Notes: generated from the sequence alone by a model not told the origin. A stretch of DNA of 64,000 bases from Chloracidobacterium sp. (GCA_016706275.1 JADJJY010000003.1:186001-250000), one strand, 5' to 3'. Shown: positions 35,412 to 44,383, counted from the stretch's first letter. Numbers and translations: made by a program.

Positions 35412-35906
35412 ATGAAAGAAAAGCATATCCACATCCTAGGCATCGCCTTCGTCGCTATCGGGCTTGGGTTTGTTGTTTTTCTTTACTGGTCAGAGCCCAA
35501 AACGCTTGCCGAAGTCGCGACGAAAAGCCAGGTCATGCTGGGGACATACGAGATAAACAAGGATGAATTTGCACGAGGCCTGGCGTTATTTCGTACCGAT
35601 GATTTTATCGGAGCAAGGGCGGCGTTTGACCGTGCCGATCCGGAGAAACGGGACGCAAACACCCAATTTTACACGGCCTACAGCTACTACCGCCAAGGCT
35701 GGGGCCGACTGTCGAACGACGATACGCTGTTCAAACCGGGGCTTGAGACGGTCGACCGCGTAATGATACTGGACCCAAAATTCAGATCGGGCGATGAGAC
35801 ACTCGCGATGAAAACCCCGTCAGAATTGAAATACGAATTGGAAGAAGGCCTAAAGCTAACGCCGGATGATTTTAATCCGATGAAGCTCACGCGGGAGCGG
35901 AAATGA
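35412..35906 (+). CDS. membrane-anchored TPR-like protein
   Basis: About 164 aa from ATG 35412. One N-terminal transmembrane helix (ILGIAFVAIGLGFVVFLYW) is followed by a helical domain with TPR-like pattern (EFARGLALFRTDDFIGARAAFDRADP, NTQFYTAYSYYRQGWG). ATGA overlap with the next gene. Probably works with the membrane protein encoded next. Confidence 0.7.
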   Translation: MKEKHIHILGIAFVAIGLGFVVFLYWSEPKTLAEVATKSQVMLGTYEINKDEFARGLALFRTDDFIGARAAFDRADPEKRDANTQFYTAYSYYRQGWGRLSNDDTLFKPGLETVDRVMILDPKFRSGDETLAMKTPSELKYELEEGLKLTPDDFNPMKLTRERK

Positions 35907-36637
35907 GAACGGTTCACGAAGAAATAATTGATATTGAGATCGACGAAGCTGAGTCGGATCTCGGCCCGGTTCGTGACGTTGCTATTGAAAAAGTCCAAAA
36001 ACCTAAAGCCCAAAACCAAAAGCCTCAGCTCATTTTTCTACTATTGCCCTGCTTGTTCCTGTTAGTCACGCTGCTCGGCGGTATGAGACTCGGGGCGGCG
36101 GATAATGCATTTGTCTTTCTAAAACCGGCACTCATCTGTCTCGTTTTTGCGTCGGTTCTGATGATCTTATTTTTCCGCTCGTCGCTGCTGCAAATGGACG
36201 GATGGTTTTCGGACAAATTTTCGACACTGCAAAATATTGCAAATGCCGGAGTATTGCTGACGATGTTCACCGCCTCGACACAGCTTTTTAACTCATTGCT
36301 GCCGGAAAAAGGGCTGCCCTTTTGGATCGTCGGATTTTGTTTCTTTTGGACTTTGTGGAACAACCTTTTTGCTGATTTCGACACCAAAAAACTTTTGCGC
36401 AGTTTGGGAGCATTGTTCGGCCTTGCGTTTGTAGTCAAGTATCTAGTGCTCGCAAATTTGACAGCAACGGGCGACACGAGTTTGTTGCAGCGGATATTCG
36501 ACAACCCGGCAAAAGAGGCGTTTACGTGGCTGCTCGACCTGCCGCGATACTCGGCGGGTACCGGCTACATACAATTTTTTGCCGTCGCGATCTATTTGAT
36601 CGCTCTGTTTTTGACACCATCGACAACTAAGAAATGA
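35903..36637 (+). CDS. multi-pass membrane protein of unknown function
   Basis: A 244-aa protein. An acidic cytoplasmic N-terminus leads to a Lys/Gln/Pro linker (KVQKPKAQNQKPQ) encoded by five 7-bp repeat units. About six hydrophobic helices follow (LIFLLLPCLFLLVTLLGG, LIALFLTP at the end). It overlaps both neighbours by 4 nt (ATGA), so the three genes form a tight operon. No family recognised. Confidence 0.7.
   Translation: MRTVHEEIIDIEIDEAESDLGPVRDVAIEKVQKPKAQNQKPQLIFLLLPCLFLLVTLLGGMRLGAADNAFVFLKPALICLVFASVLMILFFRSSLLQMDGWFSDKFSTLQNIANAGVLLTMFTASTQLFNSLLPEKGLPFWIVGFCFFWTLWNNLFADFDTKKLLRSLGALFGLAFVVKYLVLANLTATGDTSLLQRIFDNPAKEAFTWLLDLPRYSAGTGYIQFFAVAIYLIALFLTPSTTKK
35990..36024 (+). repeat. 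7-bp unit tandem array inside a membrane-protein gene
   Basis: Five 7-mers: AAAGTCC, AAAAACC, TAAAGCC, CAAAACC, AAAAGCC. They encode the linker between the acidic N-terminus and the first helix. Confidence 0.75.
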
Positions 36638-38148
36638 AATTTATTGTTGCCCTATTATTTTCTCTAACTCTTGCATTTACTGCATTCGGTCAGTCGCCTT
36701 CGAAGATCTTAAAACAGGCGGAAAAAGCTCTCGGCGGCCAGAAAGCCCTGAAAGCCGTCACCTCGGTTTATCGCACGGGCCGTATTACGCGCGTCAGCGA
36801 CGGTGCGGAGGGCAAATATCTCTATCAAACATCGCAGCCGAATCTATTTAACGTCAGCTATGACCTCGGTGGATTTGAGACTGAAACGGGTTACAACGGG
36901 CGTTCGGGCTGGCTGCGGGATTCGCGTAACGGTCTGCAAACTCTGACTGGAACACCGAGTAACGAGATACAGGCAAAGGCTGCATATCGAGATCATTTAT
37001 GGCTCAAAGCGAAGGAAGAAAAATCAAAGATCGTCACTGGCGGGCAGATGATGATAAATGGCAAAGCGTCAAATTCGATCATCATCAACACACCAAAAGG
37101 CATTTCTATAAAGGTGTATTTTGACGCCGTGACCGGCTTACCTGTCCGCGATGAGATACCAAACGGCGGCTCCGTCGAGGTAACCGAATACAGCGACTAT
37201 CGCAGCGTTAATGGCATTCAACAAGCGTTTACCCATCGCATCACCATCGGGAACGAGACCTACGAAGTTAAATTTGAAGACGTTCGGACAAACCAGCAGA
37301 TCGCTAAATCAGAGTTTGATTTCCCAAATATTTCCGGCGAACCTCTGCCGGACATACCGACGCTGCTCAAAGACTTACAAGCTAACGAGGACCGCGTCGA
37401 GGCGATGCTCGACAGTTATTCGTTTACGCAAAAGGTGACGAAACGCGAGCTTGGCAAGGACGGCAACCTGCGTGAGACCGAGTCGGAAACAACGCAACTT
37501 TCGTTTTATAAAGGCTCACGCATTGAGCGAGTCATCGAGAAAAACGGACGTCCTTTGAGTGGCAGCGATCAGGAGAAAGCCGATAGAGACGCCGCAAAAC
37601 AGGTTGAGGAGATCGAGAAAAAGATCGCCAAAGAAGATGCCCGCAAGGTCAAGCAAAACGCTAACGGCACGCCTTCGGATGACAATCGCCGCATATCGAT
37701 CGCCGAGGTTCTGCGTGCGTCAAAGCTATTAAACCCTCGCCGCGAACGATTTCGCGGACGTGACTGTGTCGTTTTTGATTTCGAGCCAAACCCTGCGTTT
37801 GATATGAAAAATGCCAAGAGCATGCTCAAATTTTTCGGCAAAACGGCGGGCGTGATGTGGATCGACGAGAAAGACAAACAGGTCGCACGTCTCGAAGCCG
37901 TGCTGTACGAAAACTATAATGTTGGCGGCGGCGTGCTCGCCAAACTGAGAAAAGGCGCGACCTTTATGCTCGAAAAAGATCGTGTCGGCGACGAGATCTG
38001 GCTGCCGTCACAGACAGACATCAATCTGTCAGTCCGCGTGCTGCTGGTCAAAGGGATCGATGTAAACCAGGTGATAAAGAGCTACGACTATCGAAAGTTT
38101 GAAACGGAGGTCAAAGACGCCACGGTCGATGGGACCAAAAAACCCTAG
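36634..38148 (+). CDS. large exported protein, possibly LolA-like fold
   Basis: A 504-aa exported protein (signal peptide MKFIVALLFSLTLAFTAFGQ). It starts KILKQAEKALGGQKALKAV, a pattern common to outer-membrane lipoprotein-sorting-like proteins in this lineage. Beta-strand-rich blocks follow (GKYLYQTSQPNLFNVSYDLGG, IKVYFDAVTGLPVRDE), then a charged helical segment (about 305-345) and a second beta region (RGRDCVVFDFEPNP, VARLEAVLYENYNVGGGV). Two-domain architecture; role unknown. Its stop shares CTAG with the convergent PDZ gene. Confidence 0.7.
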   Translation: MKFIVALLFSLTLAFTAFGQSPSKILKQAEKALGGQKALKAVTSVYRTGRITRVSDGAEGKYLYQTSQPNLFNVSYDLGGFETETGYNGRSGWLRDSRNGLQTLTGTPSNEIQAKAAYRDHLWLKAKEEKSKIVTGGQMMINGKASNSIIINTPKGISIKVYFDAVTGLPVRDEIPNGGSVEVTEYSDYRSVNGIQQAFTHRITIGNETYEVKFEDVRTNQQIAKSEFDFPNISGEPLPDIPTLLKDLQANEDRVEAMLDSYSFTQKVTKRELGKDGNLRETESETTQLSFYKGSRIERVIEKNGRPLSGSDQEKADRDAAKQVEEIEKKIAKEDARKVKQNANGTPSDDNRRISIAEVLRASKLLNPRRERFRGRDCVVFDFEPNPAFDMKNAKSMLKFFGKTAGVMWIDEKDKQVARLEAVLYENYNVGGGVLAKLRKGATFMLEKDRVGDEIWLPSQTDINLSVRVLLVKGIDVNQVIKSYDYRKFETEVKDATVDGTKKP

Positions 38149-38879
38149 TTTTTGATTACGATATCGACGCTCTTGCCATCGCGGCGAACGCGAACTGTCT
38201 TGAGAGGTGTGTTACTCCTGAGAGTCGATTTATCGGTAACCGTTTGCCCATTGACCGATTCGATCACATCGCCCGTCTGGATCTGCGAACGCTCAGCTAA
38301 GCTGTTTGGCGTAGTTGACTGCACACGCCATCCATCAGCTTCAAAACTACCCTTTGCACCAATTAGATCAAGCACAGTTTTTGCCGGTATTTGCGGCGTT
38401 GCGTGAAAACGACGTCCAACACGGCTCGCAAGATCGATCGAACCGCCGCCCGTATTTTTATCTTTTGCAACAGGCTTTTTGACGGCAACAACGGTGCTGT
38501 CTGAAACGACTCCAGGCTTTTTGACGACAAGCTGTTCGTCAGGTTTTGTGACCGGAGGAGCCAAAGCGACTTCACTCGACGGTGCAGGTAACGGCGGAGT
38601 GACGTTCGGCTTTTCATTCACTGCGACAACGGGAACATTGGCATCGCCCACCGAATAGAACGAATTCAACGCAAAATAACCGCCGACGGCGAGCACTAGA
38701 GCAAGCGGGGCCCCATATGCCAACCAAACCGGGATTCGAAATCCGCCTTTCTCAGTCGGACGGCCCGCGGCGATGCGGGCACGGACGCCGAAATCAAAAT
38801 CTGACGGGGCTTCGACATGTTTTAGCTCGCCTAAAAGACGGCTGACCGGTTCGTTATTTTGTAATTCTTCGTTACTCAT
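38145..38879 (-). CDS. membrane protein with C-terminal PDZ domain, probable anti-sigma factor
   Basis: A 244-aa protein. The N-terminal cytoplasmic part is about 50 residues (PVSRLLGELKHVEAPSDFDFGVRARI). One transmembrane helix follows (PLALVLAVGGYFALNSF), then a Pro/Val-rich linker, and a C-terminal PDZ domain (VQSTTPNSLAERSQIQTGDVIESVNGQTV, VRVRRDGKSVDIVI). It lies six nt after the ECF sigma gene, the usual place for an anti-sigma factor. No zinc-binding HxxxCxxC anti-sigma motif is seen, so the call rests on topology and position. Confidence 0.6.
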   Translation of the reverse strand: MSNEELQNNEPVSRLLGELKHVEAPSDFDFGVRARIAAGRPTEKGGFRIPVWLAYGAPLALVLAVGGYFALNSFYSVGDANVPVVAVNEKPNVTPPLPAPSSEVALAPPVTKPDEQLVVKKPGVVSDSTVVAVKKPVAKDKNTGGGSIDLASRVGRRFHATPQIPAKTVLDLIGAKGSFEADGWRVQSTTPNSLAERSQIQTGDVIESVNGQTVTDKSTLRSNTPLKTVRVRRDGKSVDIVIKN

Positions 38880-38885
38880 CGCTGT

Positions 38886-39518
38886 TTATAAATAATGCTG
38901 TAATTTCTCTTTGAGCAGCCCGCGACCGCGATTTATTCGCGATTTTGTTGTGCCCAAGCCGAGCTGCATGATCTCGGCGATCTCGTCGTAACTGCGTCCC
39001 TCGATGTCACGTAGGATTACGGGCACGCGATATTTCTCTGGCAAAGCGGCGATCGCTCGGGCGATGACCTGACTGCGTTCGTCATCGACCAACTCGGCAT
39101 CCTGCAGCTTGCGTTTATCGGGCGGCTGAAACTCTACCTGCGTATCGTCTTCGGACTGAAACAGCCCTGTCAGCGACATCAGACGCCGCCGTTTTCGCCG
39201 CCGAATCTCGCTGATAGCGAGGTTTGTCGCGATCCGATAGATATAGGTCGAAAACGCAAATTGCGTGTGATAACGGTCGATCGCAAAATAGACACGCACA
39301 AAAGTCTCTTGAGCGAGGTCCACCGCCTCTTCGTAATCATTCAAAAATCTATAGAGATAATTTGTTATCGGGCTGCGATAACGATCCATTATCTCGCCAA
39401 AAGCAGCTTCGTCGCCGCTCTTGGTCGCCTCGATCAATGCATGGTCGCTACGCTTTTCTTCAGGCATGGAGGTACGTGATACCTCCGTGCCCGAAAGAGT
39501 GCCGATGTCGTGAGCCAT
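38886..39518 (-). CDS. ECF RNA polymerase sigma factor
   Basis: Up to 210 aa, RpoE-like. Region 2 is LIEATKSGDEAAFGEIMDRYR...AVDLAQETFVRVYFAIDRY; region 2.4 AFSTYIYRIATNLAISEIRRRKRR; region 4 ALPEKYRVPVILRDIEGRSYDEIAEIMQLGLGTTKSRINRGR. The second ATG (39465-39467, Met18) fits the family N-terminus better, and a GGAGGTA/TACCTCC hairpin ends right before it. Paired with the PDZ membrane protein downstream, it probably controls an envelope response. Confidence 0.92.
   Translation of the reverse strand: MAHDIGTLSGTEVSRTSMPEEKRSDHALIEATKSGDEAAFGEIMDRYRSPITNYLYRFLNDYEEAVDLAQETFVRVYFAIDRYHTQFAFSTYIYRIATNLAISEIRRRKRRRLMSLTGLFQSEDDTQVEFQPPDKRKLQDAELVDDERSQVIARAIAALPEKYRVPVILRDIEGRSYDEIAEIMQLGLGTTKSRINRGRGLLKEKLQHYL
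39468..39486 (-). promoter_or_regulatory. hairpin that sequesters a GGAGG next to Met18 of the sigma gene
   Basis: In the mRNA sense GGAGGTA (39486-39480) and TACCTCC (39474-39468) form a 7-bp stem with a 5-nt loop, and the ATG of Met18 follows at once. GGAGG is 14 nt from that ATG in linear form. Confidence 0.4.
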
Positions 39519-39615
39519 ACATTCATACTATTTTCAACGGAACGGCAAATAAAGCCAACGTCAGTTCCGTCATTTTCAAACACGCTTGATCATGTGAAAT
39601 GTTTCGAAAATCAAA

Positions 39616-40230
39616 CTAGTCCGCCGCACGCACGGTCATCACGAGAAAGATCGTGCCGCTCGTACCCGGCAGATTGAGCGTGCCGATCAGCGTCGGGGTG
39701 TTTTGCGAGAGGCCGACCTTGCTGAGATTTAGGCCGATCTGCTCGTAGTTGTATACCGGTACAGCTTTGCCGCCATCGTCTTTGCGTTCCGTCATCAAAA
39801 CCGGTACCCGCGCCCCAAAACGCAACGTTCGAGTTTGAAATGCGGTTTGCCCGGCGGCATTGGGCGTCGTGCGGAAATCTAGAGCCGCCCATTCGATAAA
39901 CGATTGCGTCGCACCGCTCGATTCCTGGCCGAAAATATTTGACGTGCTCTTGTATTCGAAACTGCCGGTATTTGAGATACGTCCGAAAAAGGTGCTCGCG
40001 AGCCGGTAATTCGAAAAAGCAAAGTTAGATTTGAGCTGTCGCGAGACGTTATTGAGCTCCGCGGGCAGGTCGCCGCGCGTTTGTGCGTCATTAGAACCGA
40101 TGACGAGTTGTAGTGAAATGTTATAGCTCGGCTCGACCGGTGGCGATGTTTGAGCGAGGATAGATGCCGACAATGTCAGCATCAGGCTGATAACAAAGAT
40201 GGATCTGCGTCCAAGTTGAGGTTGATTCAT
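39616..40230 (-). CDS. exported protein of unknown function
   Basis: About 204 aa. ATG 40228-40230 has AGGAG about six nt upstream. Signal peptide RRSIFVISLMLTLSASILAQ. The mature part has many short beta strands (YNISLQLVIGSNDAQTRGDLP, YRLASTFFGRISNTGSFEYKS, LIGTLNLPGTSGTIFLVMTVRAAD) and looks like a secreted or periplasmic beta-sandwich. No family recognised; proteins of this look accompany type II secretion/pilus genes in some Acidobacteriota, but none are here. Confidence 0.65.
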   Translation of the reverse strand: MNQPQLGRRSIFVISLMLTLSASILAQTSPPVEPSYNISLQLVIGSNDAQTRGDLPAELNNVSRQLKSNFAFSNYRLASTFFGRISNTGSFEYKSTSNIFGQESSGATQSFIEWAALDFRTTPNAAGQTAFQTRTLRFGARVPVLMTERKDDGGKAVPVYNYEQIGLNLSKVGLSQNTPTLIGTLNLPGTSGTIFLVMTVRAAD

Positions 40231-40301
40231 GTGGTCTCCTATGCAAAATATTTGCGATCGCAAACCGTTGCACAAACCAACCTTTATAAAGTTGCAAAAA
40301 T

Positions 40302-41123
40302 TTATTGGGTAGCGGAAAAGAGGCCTTCGTCGACCTTTTGGCCATAGCTGACAGTGCCGACCTCGGTTTCTTCGGCGATCTTGTCTTTTGCCCACAAAAC
40401 CGTCCTGTACGGGACGAGCGTCCCCTGGGCGTAGTTGTAATCGTAGAATTTGCGGCGGTATTTGATGCCGGCCTCTTCATAGGTGAGCATCATCACGCGG
40501 AAAGATTTTACACTGACATAAAAGCGGGTCTTTCGTTCCGCCTTGTCGGTGACCTCGATAACGTAATACTCAACTCCCATGATCTTTTCACGTTCGGCCA
40601 GCTCGAGCTTAGACTCGTCCTCTTTGTAGCGGAACAGAGCCTCTAGGCCGTGAAACATATTCGACTCAAAGGCTTTGGCGGTGTCTTCGCGTGGAACAAA
40701 AACCGTGTTATTGACGATGCCAAATACTTTTTCACCGTCATAGACGAGCGAGTATTTTGCATTTGGATACGTTTGATCTAACCGGACTTTTTCTTTCGCC
40801 AGATTGTCGCCACGCAGCACGTACCTCTGATACGTTACCTCGTCGACCTTGCCATCGGCGGCGGTGTACGTTGTACGTCCGCGCTCGATCGTCGTTTTTC
40901 TGATCTGATTTAGGGTTGCTCGTCCGCCGCCAATACCGTAGATAAACAGCGCCGTTTCAGCGATCTGTTCGGCCGTGACGGGCTTTGCAGCGGCGTTCTT
41001 ATCCGGCGTCGGAGTCGGCTTGGCTTTCTCTTTTTGAGGCGTTGGCTCTTGTGCCAAAACCGAGAATACTCCGCATAAAAGCAGAAAAACTGTAATTACC
41101 GACCTTTTAAAACGCAAAAACAC
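40302..41123 (-). CDS. exported protein of unknown function (GTG start)
   Basis: About 273 aa. GTG 41121-41123 is chosen: GGAG lies about nine nt upstream and it opens a signal peptide (RSVITVFLLLCGVFSVLAQ). A Lys/Pro/Thr-rich linker (PTPQKEKAKPTPTPDKNAA) precedes a beta-rich domain (GGGRATLNQIRKTTIERGR, YSLVYDGEKVFGIVNNT, GVEYYVIEVTDKAERKTRFYV). The pattern again resembles LolA-like exported proteins of the neighbourhood. Confidence 0.65.
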   Translation of the reverse strand: MFLRFKRSVITVFLLLCGVFSVLAQEPTPQKEKAKPTPTPDKNAAAKPVTAEQIAETALFIYGIGGGRATLNQIRKTTIERGRTTYTAADGKVDEVTYQRYVLRGDNLAKEKVRLDQTYPNAKYSLVYDGEKVFGIVNNTVFVPREDTAKAFESNMFHGLEALFRYKEDESKLELAEREKIMGVEYYVIEVTDKAERKTRFYVSVKSFRVMMLTYEEAGIKYRRKFYDYNYAQGTLVPYRTVLWAKDKIAEETEVGTVSYGQKVDEGLFSATQ

Positions 41124-41262
41124 TAGAAGATTCTCCGGGTATATCTGTCTTTTAACAATAGCGGATTGTAGCATACTCAATATGTTTAGGCATAAAGCCA
41201 AAGCCCGCGACTCTTTCAATTGATGTATTCGGACGGTCAAAAGATGCACTTCGCTAACGCAT

Positions 41263-41283
41263 AATGAAAAGTGCACAGTGCAA
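41263..41283. repeat. 7-bp unit tandem array (AGTGCAC type)
   Basis: AATGAAA, AGTGCAC, AGTGCAA in a row, then AATTTTT. Related in sequence to the array at 14811-14838. Confidence 0.65.
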
Positions 41284-41303
41284 AATTTTTAGGCTTTCTT
41301 TAC

Positions 41304-41331
41304 TATTCACTGTTAGTTATTCACTATTCAC
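41304..41331. repeat. 7-bp unit tandem array (TATTCAC)
   Basis: TATTCAC, TGTTAGT, TATTCAC, TATTCAC, ending eight nt before the trmL start codon. No other ribosome-binding signal is visible there. Confidence 0.75.
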
Positions 41332-41339
41332 TTTCAAAT

Positions 41340-41792
41340 ATGCTTCACGTCGCACTCGTCGAACCTGAGATTCCACCAAACACCGGCAACATCGCCCGCC
41401 TTTGCGCGGCAACATTTACTTCGCTACACATCGTCGGCGTGACCGGATTTCGTATGGACGACCGGACGCTGAAACGTGCGGGGCTCGACTATTGGGATGA
41501 TGTCGAGCTGCACCGGCACATCGACCTGCCGGAACTCTACGCAGCGTTACCGGATTCGCGTTTTTTGTATCTCACGACAAAAACTAATCAAAAATATACT
41601 GACTTTAACTTTCAGGACAACGACTTTCTGGTCTTTGGCCCCGAGACCCGCGGACTCCCGGAATCGGTGCTCGCAGAAAACGCCGATCACTGCATGACGA
41701 TACCGATGCCAAATGAAAATGTCCGCAGCCTTAACCTCGCCACCAGTGTCGGCATCGTGCTTTACGAAGCGATCAGGCAGACCTCCAGCTAG
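41340..41792 (+). CDS. trmL: tRNA (cytidine(34)-2'-O)-methyltransferase
   Basis: A 150-aa SPOUT methyltransferase that 2'-O-methylates the wobble base of certain tRNA-Leu. Start MLHVALVEPEIPPNTGNIARLCAAT is the family N-terminus. The SAM-binding trefoil knot is visible in FLVFGPETRGLP and IPMPNENVRSLNLATSVGIVLYE. Length fits TrmL (about 155 aa). No classical ribosome site; a 7-bp repeat array occupies the position. Confidence 0.93.
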   Translation: MLHVALVEPEIPPNTGNIARLCAATFTSLHIVGVTGFRMDDRTLKRAGLDYWDDVELHRHIDLPELYAALPDSRFLYLTTKTNQKYTDFNFQDNDFLVFGPETRGLPESVLAENADHCMTIPMPNENVRSLNLATSVGIVLYEAIRQTSS

Positions 41793-41892
41793 CCCGCCCC
41801 TTGCTTTGTCGATCATTGGCGGACACCCTTTTGCACGCCCATCTCATCAAATAGAGCAAATGTATCCGGACATCGGATACAGGAGGTTTTAT

Positions 41893-42444
41893 ATGAAGAA
41901 AATTACATCCGTTTTTGCATTAATTTTTACATTTGCGGCATTGTCGGTGCTTAGCGTCACGGCCCAGAGTTTTGCTCCGAGGGCGTCGGTAACGCCTCTG
42001 ACGTTGGAACAGAAAGCTAACAAAGAGTTGCGGAAACTACCACGCTACAGTGTTTTTGACTACATAGAGGTCGAGGTCAACGGCAGCACTGTTACGTTGA
42101 CGGGCAAGGTTTGTTCGCTCGGCACAAAGAATCAGGCCGCAAACTTTATTAAGGATATCGACGGCGTCCGCGAGGTCATCAATAACATCGACGAACTGCC
42201 GCCGTCATCCTTTGACAACCGCATTCGCCGCGAAGCGTACCACACTTTCACCAATCGCGGGCCCGGACAGTATTTCTCTGAGATCAACCCGGACGTCCGC
42301 ATCATCGTTGAGCGCGGACGGATAACGCTCGAGGGTTTTGTTTACAGGAAAGCGGATAGCGATACGCTAAATATTCTTGCAAACGGCATCGACGGAGTGT
42401 TCCAAGTCACTAATAATCTGATCGTCGGCAAACGCGATTATTGA
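41893..42444 (+). CDS. exported protein with two BON domains
   Basis: A 183-aa exported protein with AGGAGG six nt before the ATG and signal peptide MKKITSVFALIFTFAALSVLSVTAQ. Two BON domains: about residues 45-95 (LRKLPRYSVFDYIEVEVNGSTVTLTGKV, IDGVREVINNI) and 100-180 (DVRIIVERGRITLEGFV, IDGVFQVTNNLIV). BON proteins are thought to bind membranes or peptidoglycan and stabilise the envelope. Confidence 0.88.
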   Translation: MKKITSVFALIFTFAALSVLSVTAQSFAPRASVTPLTLEQKANKELRKLPRYSVFDYIEVEVNGSTVTLTGKVCSLGTKNQAANFIKDIDGVREVINNIDELPPSSFDNRIRREAYHTFTNRGPGQYFSEINPDVRIIVERGRITLEGFVYRKADSDTLNILANGIDGVFQVTNNLIVGKRDY

Positions 42445-42468
42445 TCGTCAGCCGATATTATTTAACAC

Positions 42469-42496
42469 AGGCCGGGCAGCAATGTCCGGCCTTTTT
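42469..42496 (+). terminator. rho-independent terminator
   Basis: AGGCCGG and CCGGCCT form a 7-bp stem around a 10-nt loop, followed by TTTTT. It ends the BON-protein transcript. Confidence 0.88.
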
Positions 42497-42567
42497 ATTG
42501 TGCAAATTGCCTTTCGCCGCCCAATGAGTCATTATACTCGTTTGCCTTAGGGCGGGAATTTACAACT

Positions 42568-44379
42568 ATGATCACTGCAGAAAAGATACGAAACATCGCC
42601 ATTATCGCCCACGTTGACCACGGCAAGACCACGCTCGTTGATGCTATGCTCGCCCAATCAGGCACTCACCGCGACAACGAGACAGTCGTCGACCGCGTGA
42701 TGGATTCGATGGACCTCGAACGTGAGCGCGGCATCACGATCATGGCGAAAAATACGTCCGTCCGGTACGGCGACTACAAAATTAACATTTTGGACACACC
42801 GGGCCACGCCGATTTTGGCGGCGAGGTCGAACGCGTCTTAAAAATGGTTGACGGAATCGTTTTGCTCGTTGACGCCGCTGAGGGCTGTCTGCCGCAGACA
42901 CGTTTTGTGCTAAGGAAGGCTCTGGAACTAAAACTTCCCTGCATCGCTCTGGTGAATAAGATCGATCGTCAGGATTCGCGCCCCGAAGAAGTGCTCGACG
43001 AGATCTATGACCTATTTATCGATCTCGGAGCCAACGACACACAGATCGAGTTCCCTGTCCTCTATTCAATCTCACGTGACGGCATTGCGAAAAAGCAGCT
43101 TGCCGACGAATCGAAAAATCTTATTCCTCTTTTCGATCAGATCATCGAGAGCATACCGGCTCCGCACGCCCTGCGTGACGATACCTTGCAATTGCTGGTC
43201 GCAAATATTGATTACAATCCGTTTGTCGGACGCCTCGCGATCGGACGTATTTTCTCGGGGGCGATCGCTAAGAATCAGGAAGTCGCGGTCGCAAAACGTG
43301 ACGGAACAGTCGTAAAGACACGCGTCAAAGAGCTGTTCGTTTTCGAAGGCCTCGAACGCACCACCGTTACCGAGGCAGGTACCGGCGAGATCGTTGCCCT
43401 TGCCGGATTTGACGATATTGAGATCGGCGAGACGATCACGTCTGTCGAAAATCCAAAGGCTTTACCAGTCATTAACGTTGACGAACCAACGATCGCGATG
43501 ATCTTTGGCGTAAATACATCGCCGTTTTCAGGTATCGATGGCAAGTTTGTCACTTCGCGTCAGATCAAAGAACGCCTAGATCGCGAGCTGCTCGGCAACG
43601 TCGCCCTGCGTGTCGAACAGACCGAGGCAGCTGAGCAATTTAAGGTCTCAGGCCGCGGCGAATTACAGCTCGCGATCCTCATCGAGATGATGCGTCGCGA
43701 AGGCTATGAGGTTCAGGTCTCAAAACCTGAGGTCATCACCAAAAAAGACGAGAAAACGGGTGAAACGATGGAACCGATCGAGCTGGTCGTCATCGACGTG
43801 CCTGACGAATTTATCGGCGTTGTCACCGAAGCAATGGGCCGCCGTAAGGGGCAGATGACCAAGATGGTCAATAACGGCTCGGGCCGTGTGCGTTTGGAAT
43901 TTGAAGTTCCTTCGCGTGGTTTGATCGGTTTCCGCGGCGAGTTTTTGACGGAAACGAAGGGCACTGGATTGCTCAATACGCTTTTCCTGCGTTTCGACAA
44001 ACACCAGGGCGAGATGAAATCGCGTCAGACCGGCTCACTCGTTTCGGACCGCATGGGCGAAACTAACACTTACGCTCTCTATAACTTACAAGAACGCGGC
44101 GTGCTCTTCGTTAAGCCGCAGGTCAAGGTTTACGAAGGTATGATCGTCGGCGAAAATGCCCGTGCGGTCGATCTCGACGTCAATCCGATCAAAGAGAAAA
44201 AGCTCTCAAACATGCGTACAACGAGCGCCGACGAAGCCATGCGGCTCGTCCCGCAGCGTGAAATGTCGCTCGAACGTGCTCTCGAATTTATCGCCGACGA
44301 CGAGTTGATCGAAGTAACGCCAAAAGCGATCCGCTTGCGTAAACGAGTGCTGAAAGCTAACGAACGGCCTAAGAAATAA
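42568..44379 (+). CDS. typA: translational GTPase TypA/BipA
   Basis: A 603-aa ribosome-binding GTPase involved in stress and ribosome assembly. GTPase motifs: G1 AHVDHGKTTL, G2 RGITIMAKN, G3 DTPGHADFGGEV, G4 NKIDRQDSRPEE. Domains II and III follow with RGELQLAILIEMMRREGYE, and the TypA-specific C-terminal domain contains RVRLEFEVPSRGLIGFRGEF and LERALEFIADDELIEVTPK. Full length. Confidence 0.96.
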   Translation: MITAEKIRNIAIIAHVDHGKTTLVDAMLAQSGTHRDNETVVDRVMDSMDLERERGITIMAKNTSVRYGDYKINILDTPGHADFGGEVERVLKMVDGIVLLVDAAEGCLPQTRFVLRKALELKLPCIALVNKIDRQDSRPEEVLDEIYDLFIDLGANDTQIEFPVLYSISRDGIAKKQLADESKNLIPLFDQIIESIPAPHALRDDTLQLLVANIDYNPFVGRLAIGRIFSGAIAKNQEVAVAKRDGTVVKTRVKELFVFEGLERTTVTEAGTGEIVALAGFDDIEIGETITSVENPKALPVINVDEPTIAMIFGVNTSPFSGIDGKFVTSRQIKERLDRELLGNVALRVEQTEAAEQFKVSGRGELQLAILIEMMRREGYEVQVSKPEVITKKDEKTGETMEPIELVVIDVPDEFIGVVTEAMGRRKGQMTKMVNNGSGRVRLEFEVPSRGLIGFRGEFLTETKGTGLLNTLFLRFDKHQGEMKSRQTGSLVSDRMGETNTYALYNLQERGVLFVKPQVKVYEGMIVGENARAVDLDVNPIKEKKLSNMRTTSADEAMRLVPQREMSLERALEFIADDELIEVTPKAIRLRKRVLKANERPKK

Positions 44380-44383
44380 CATT

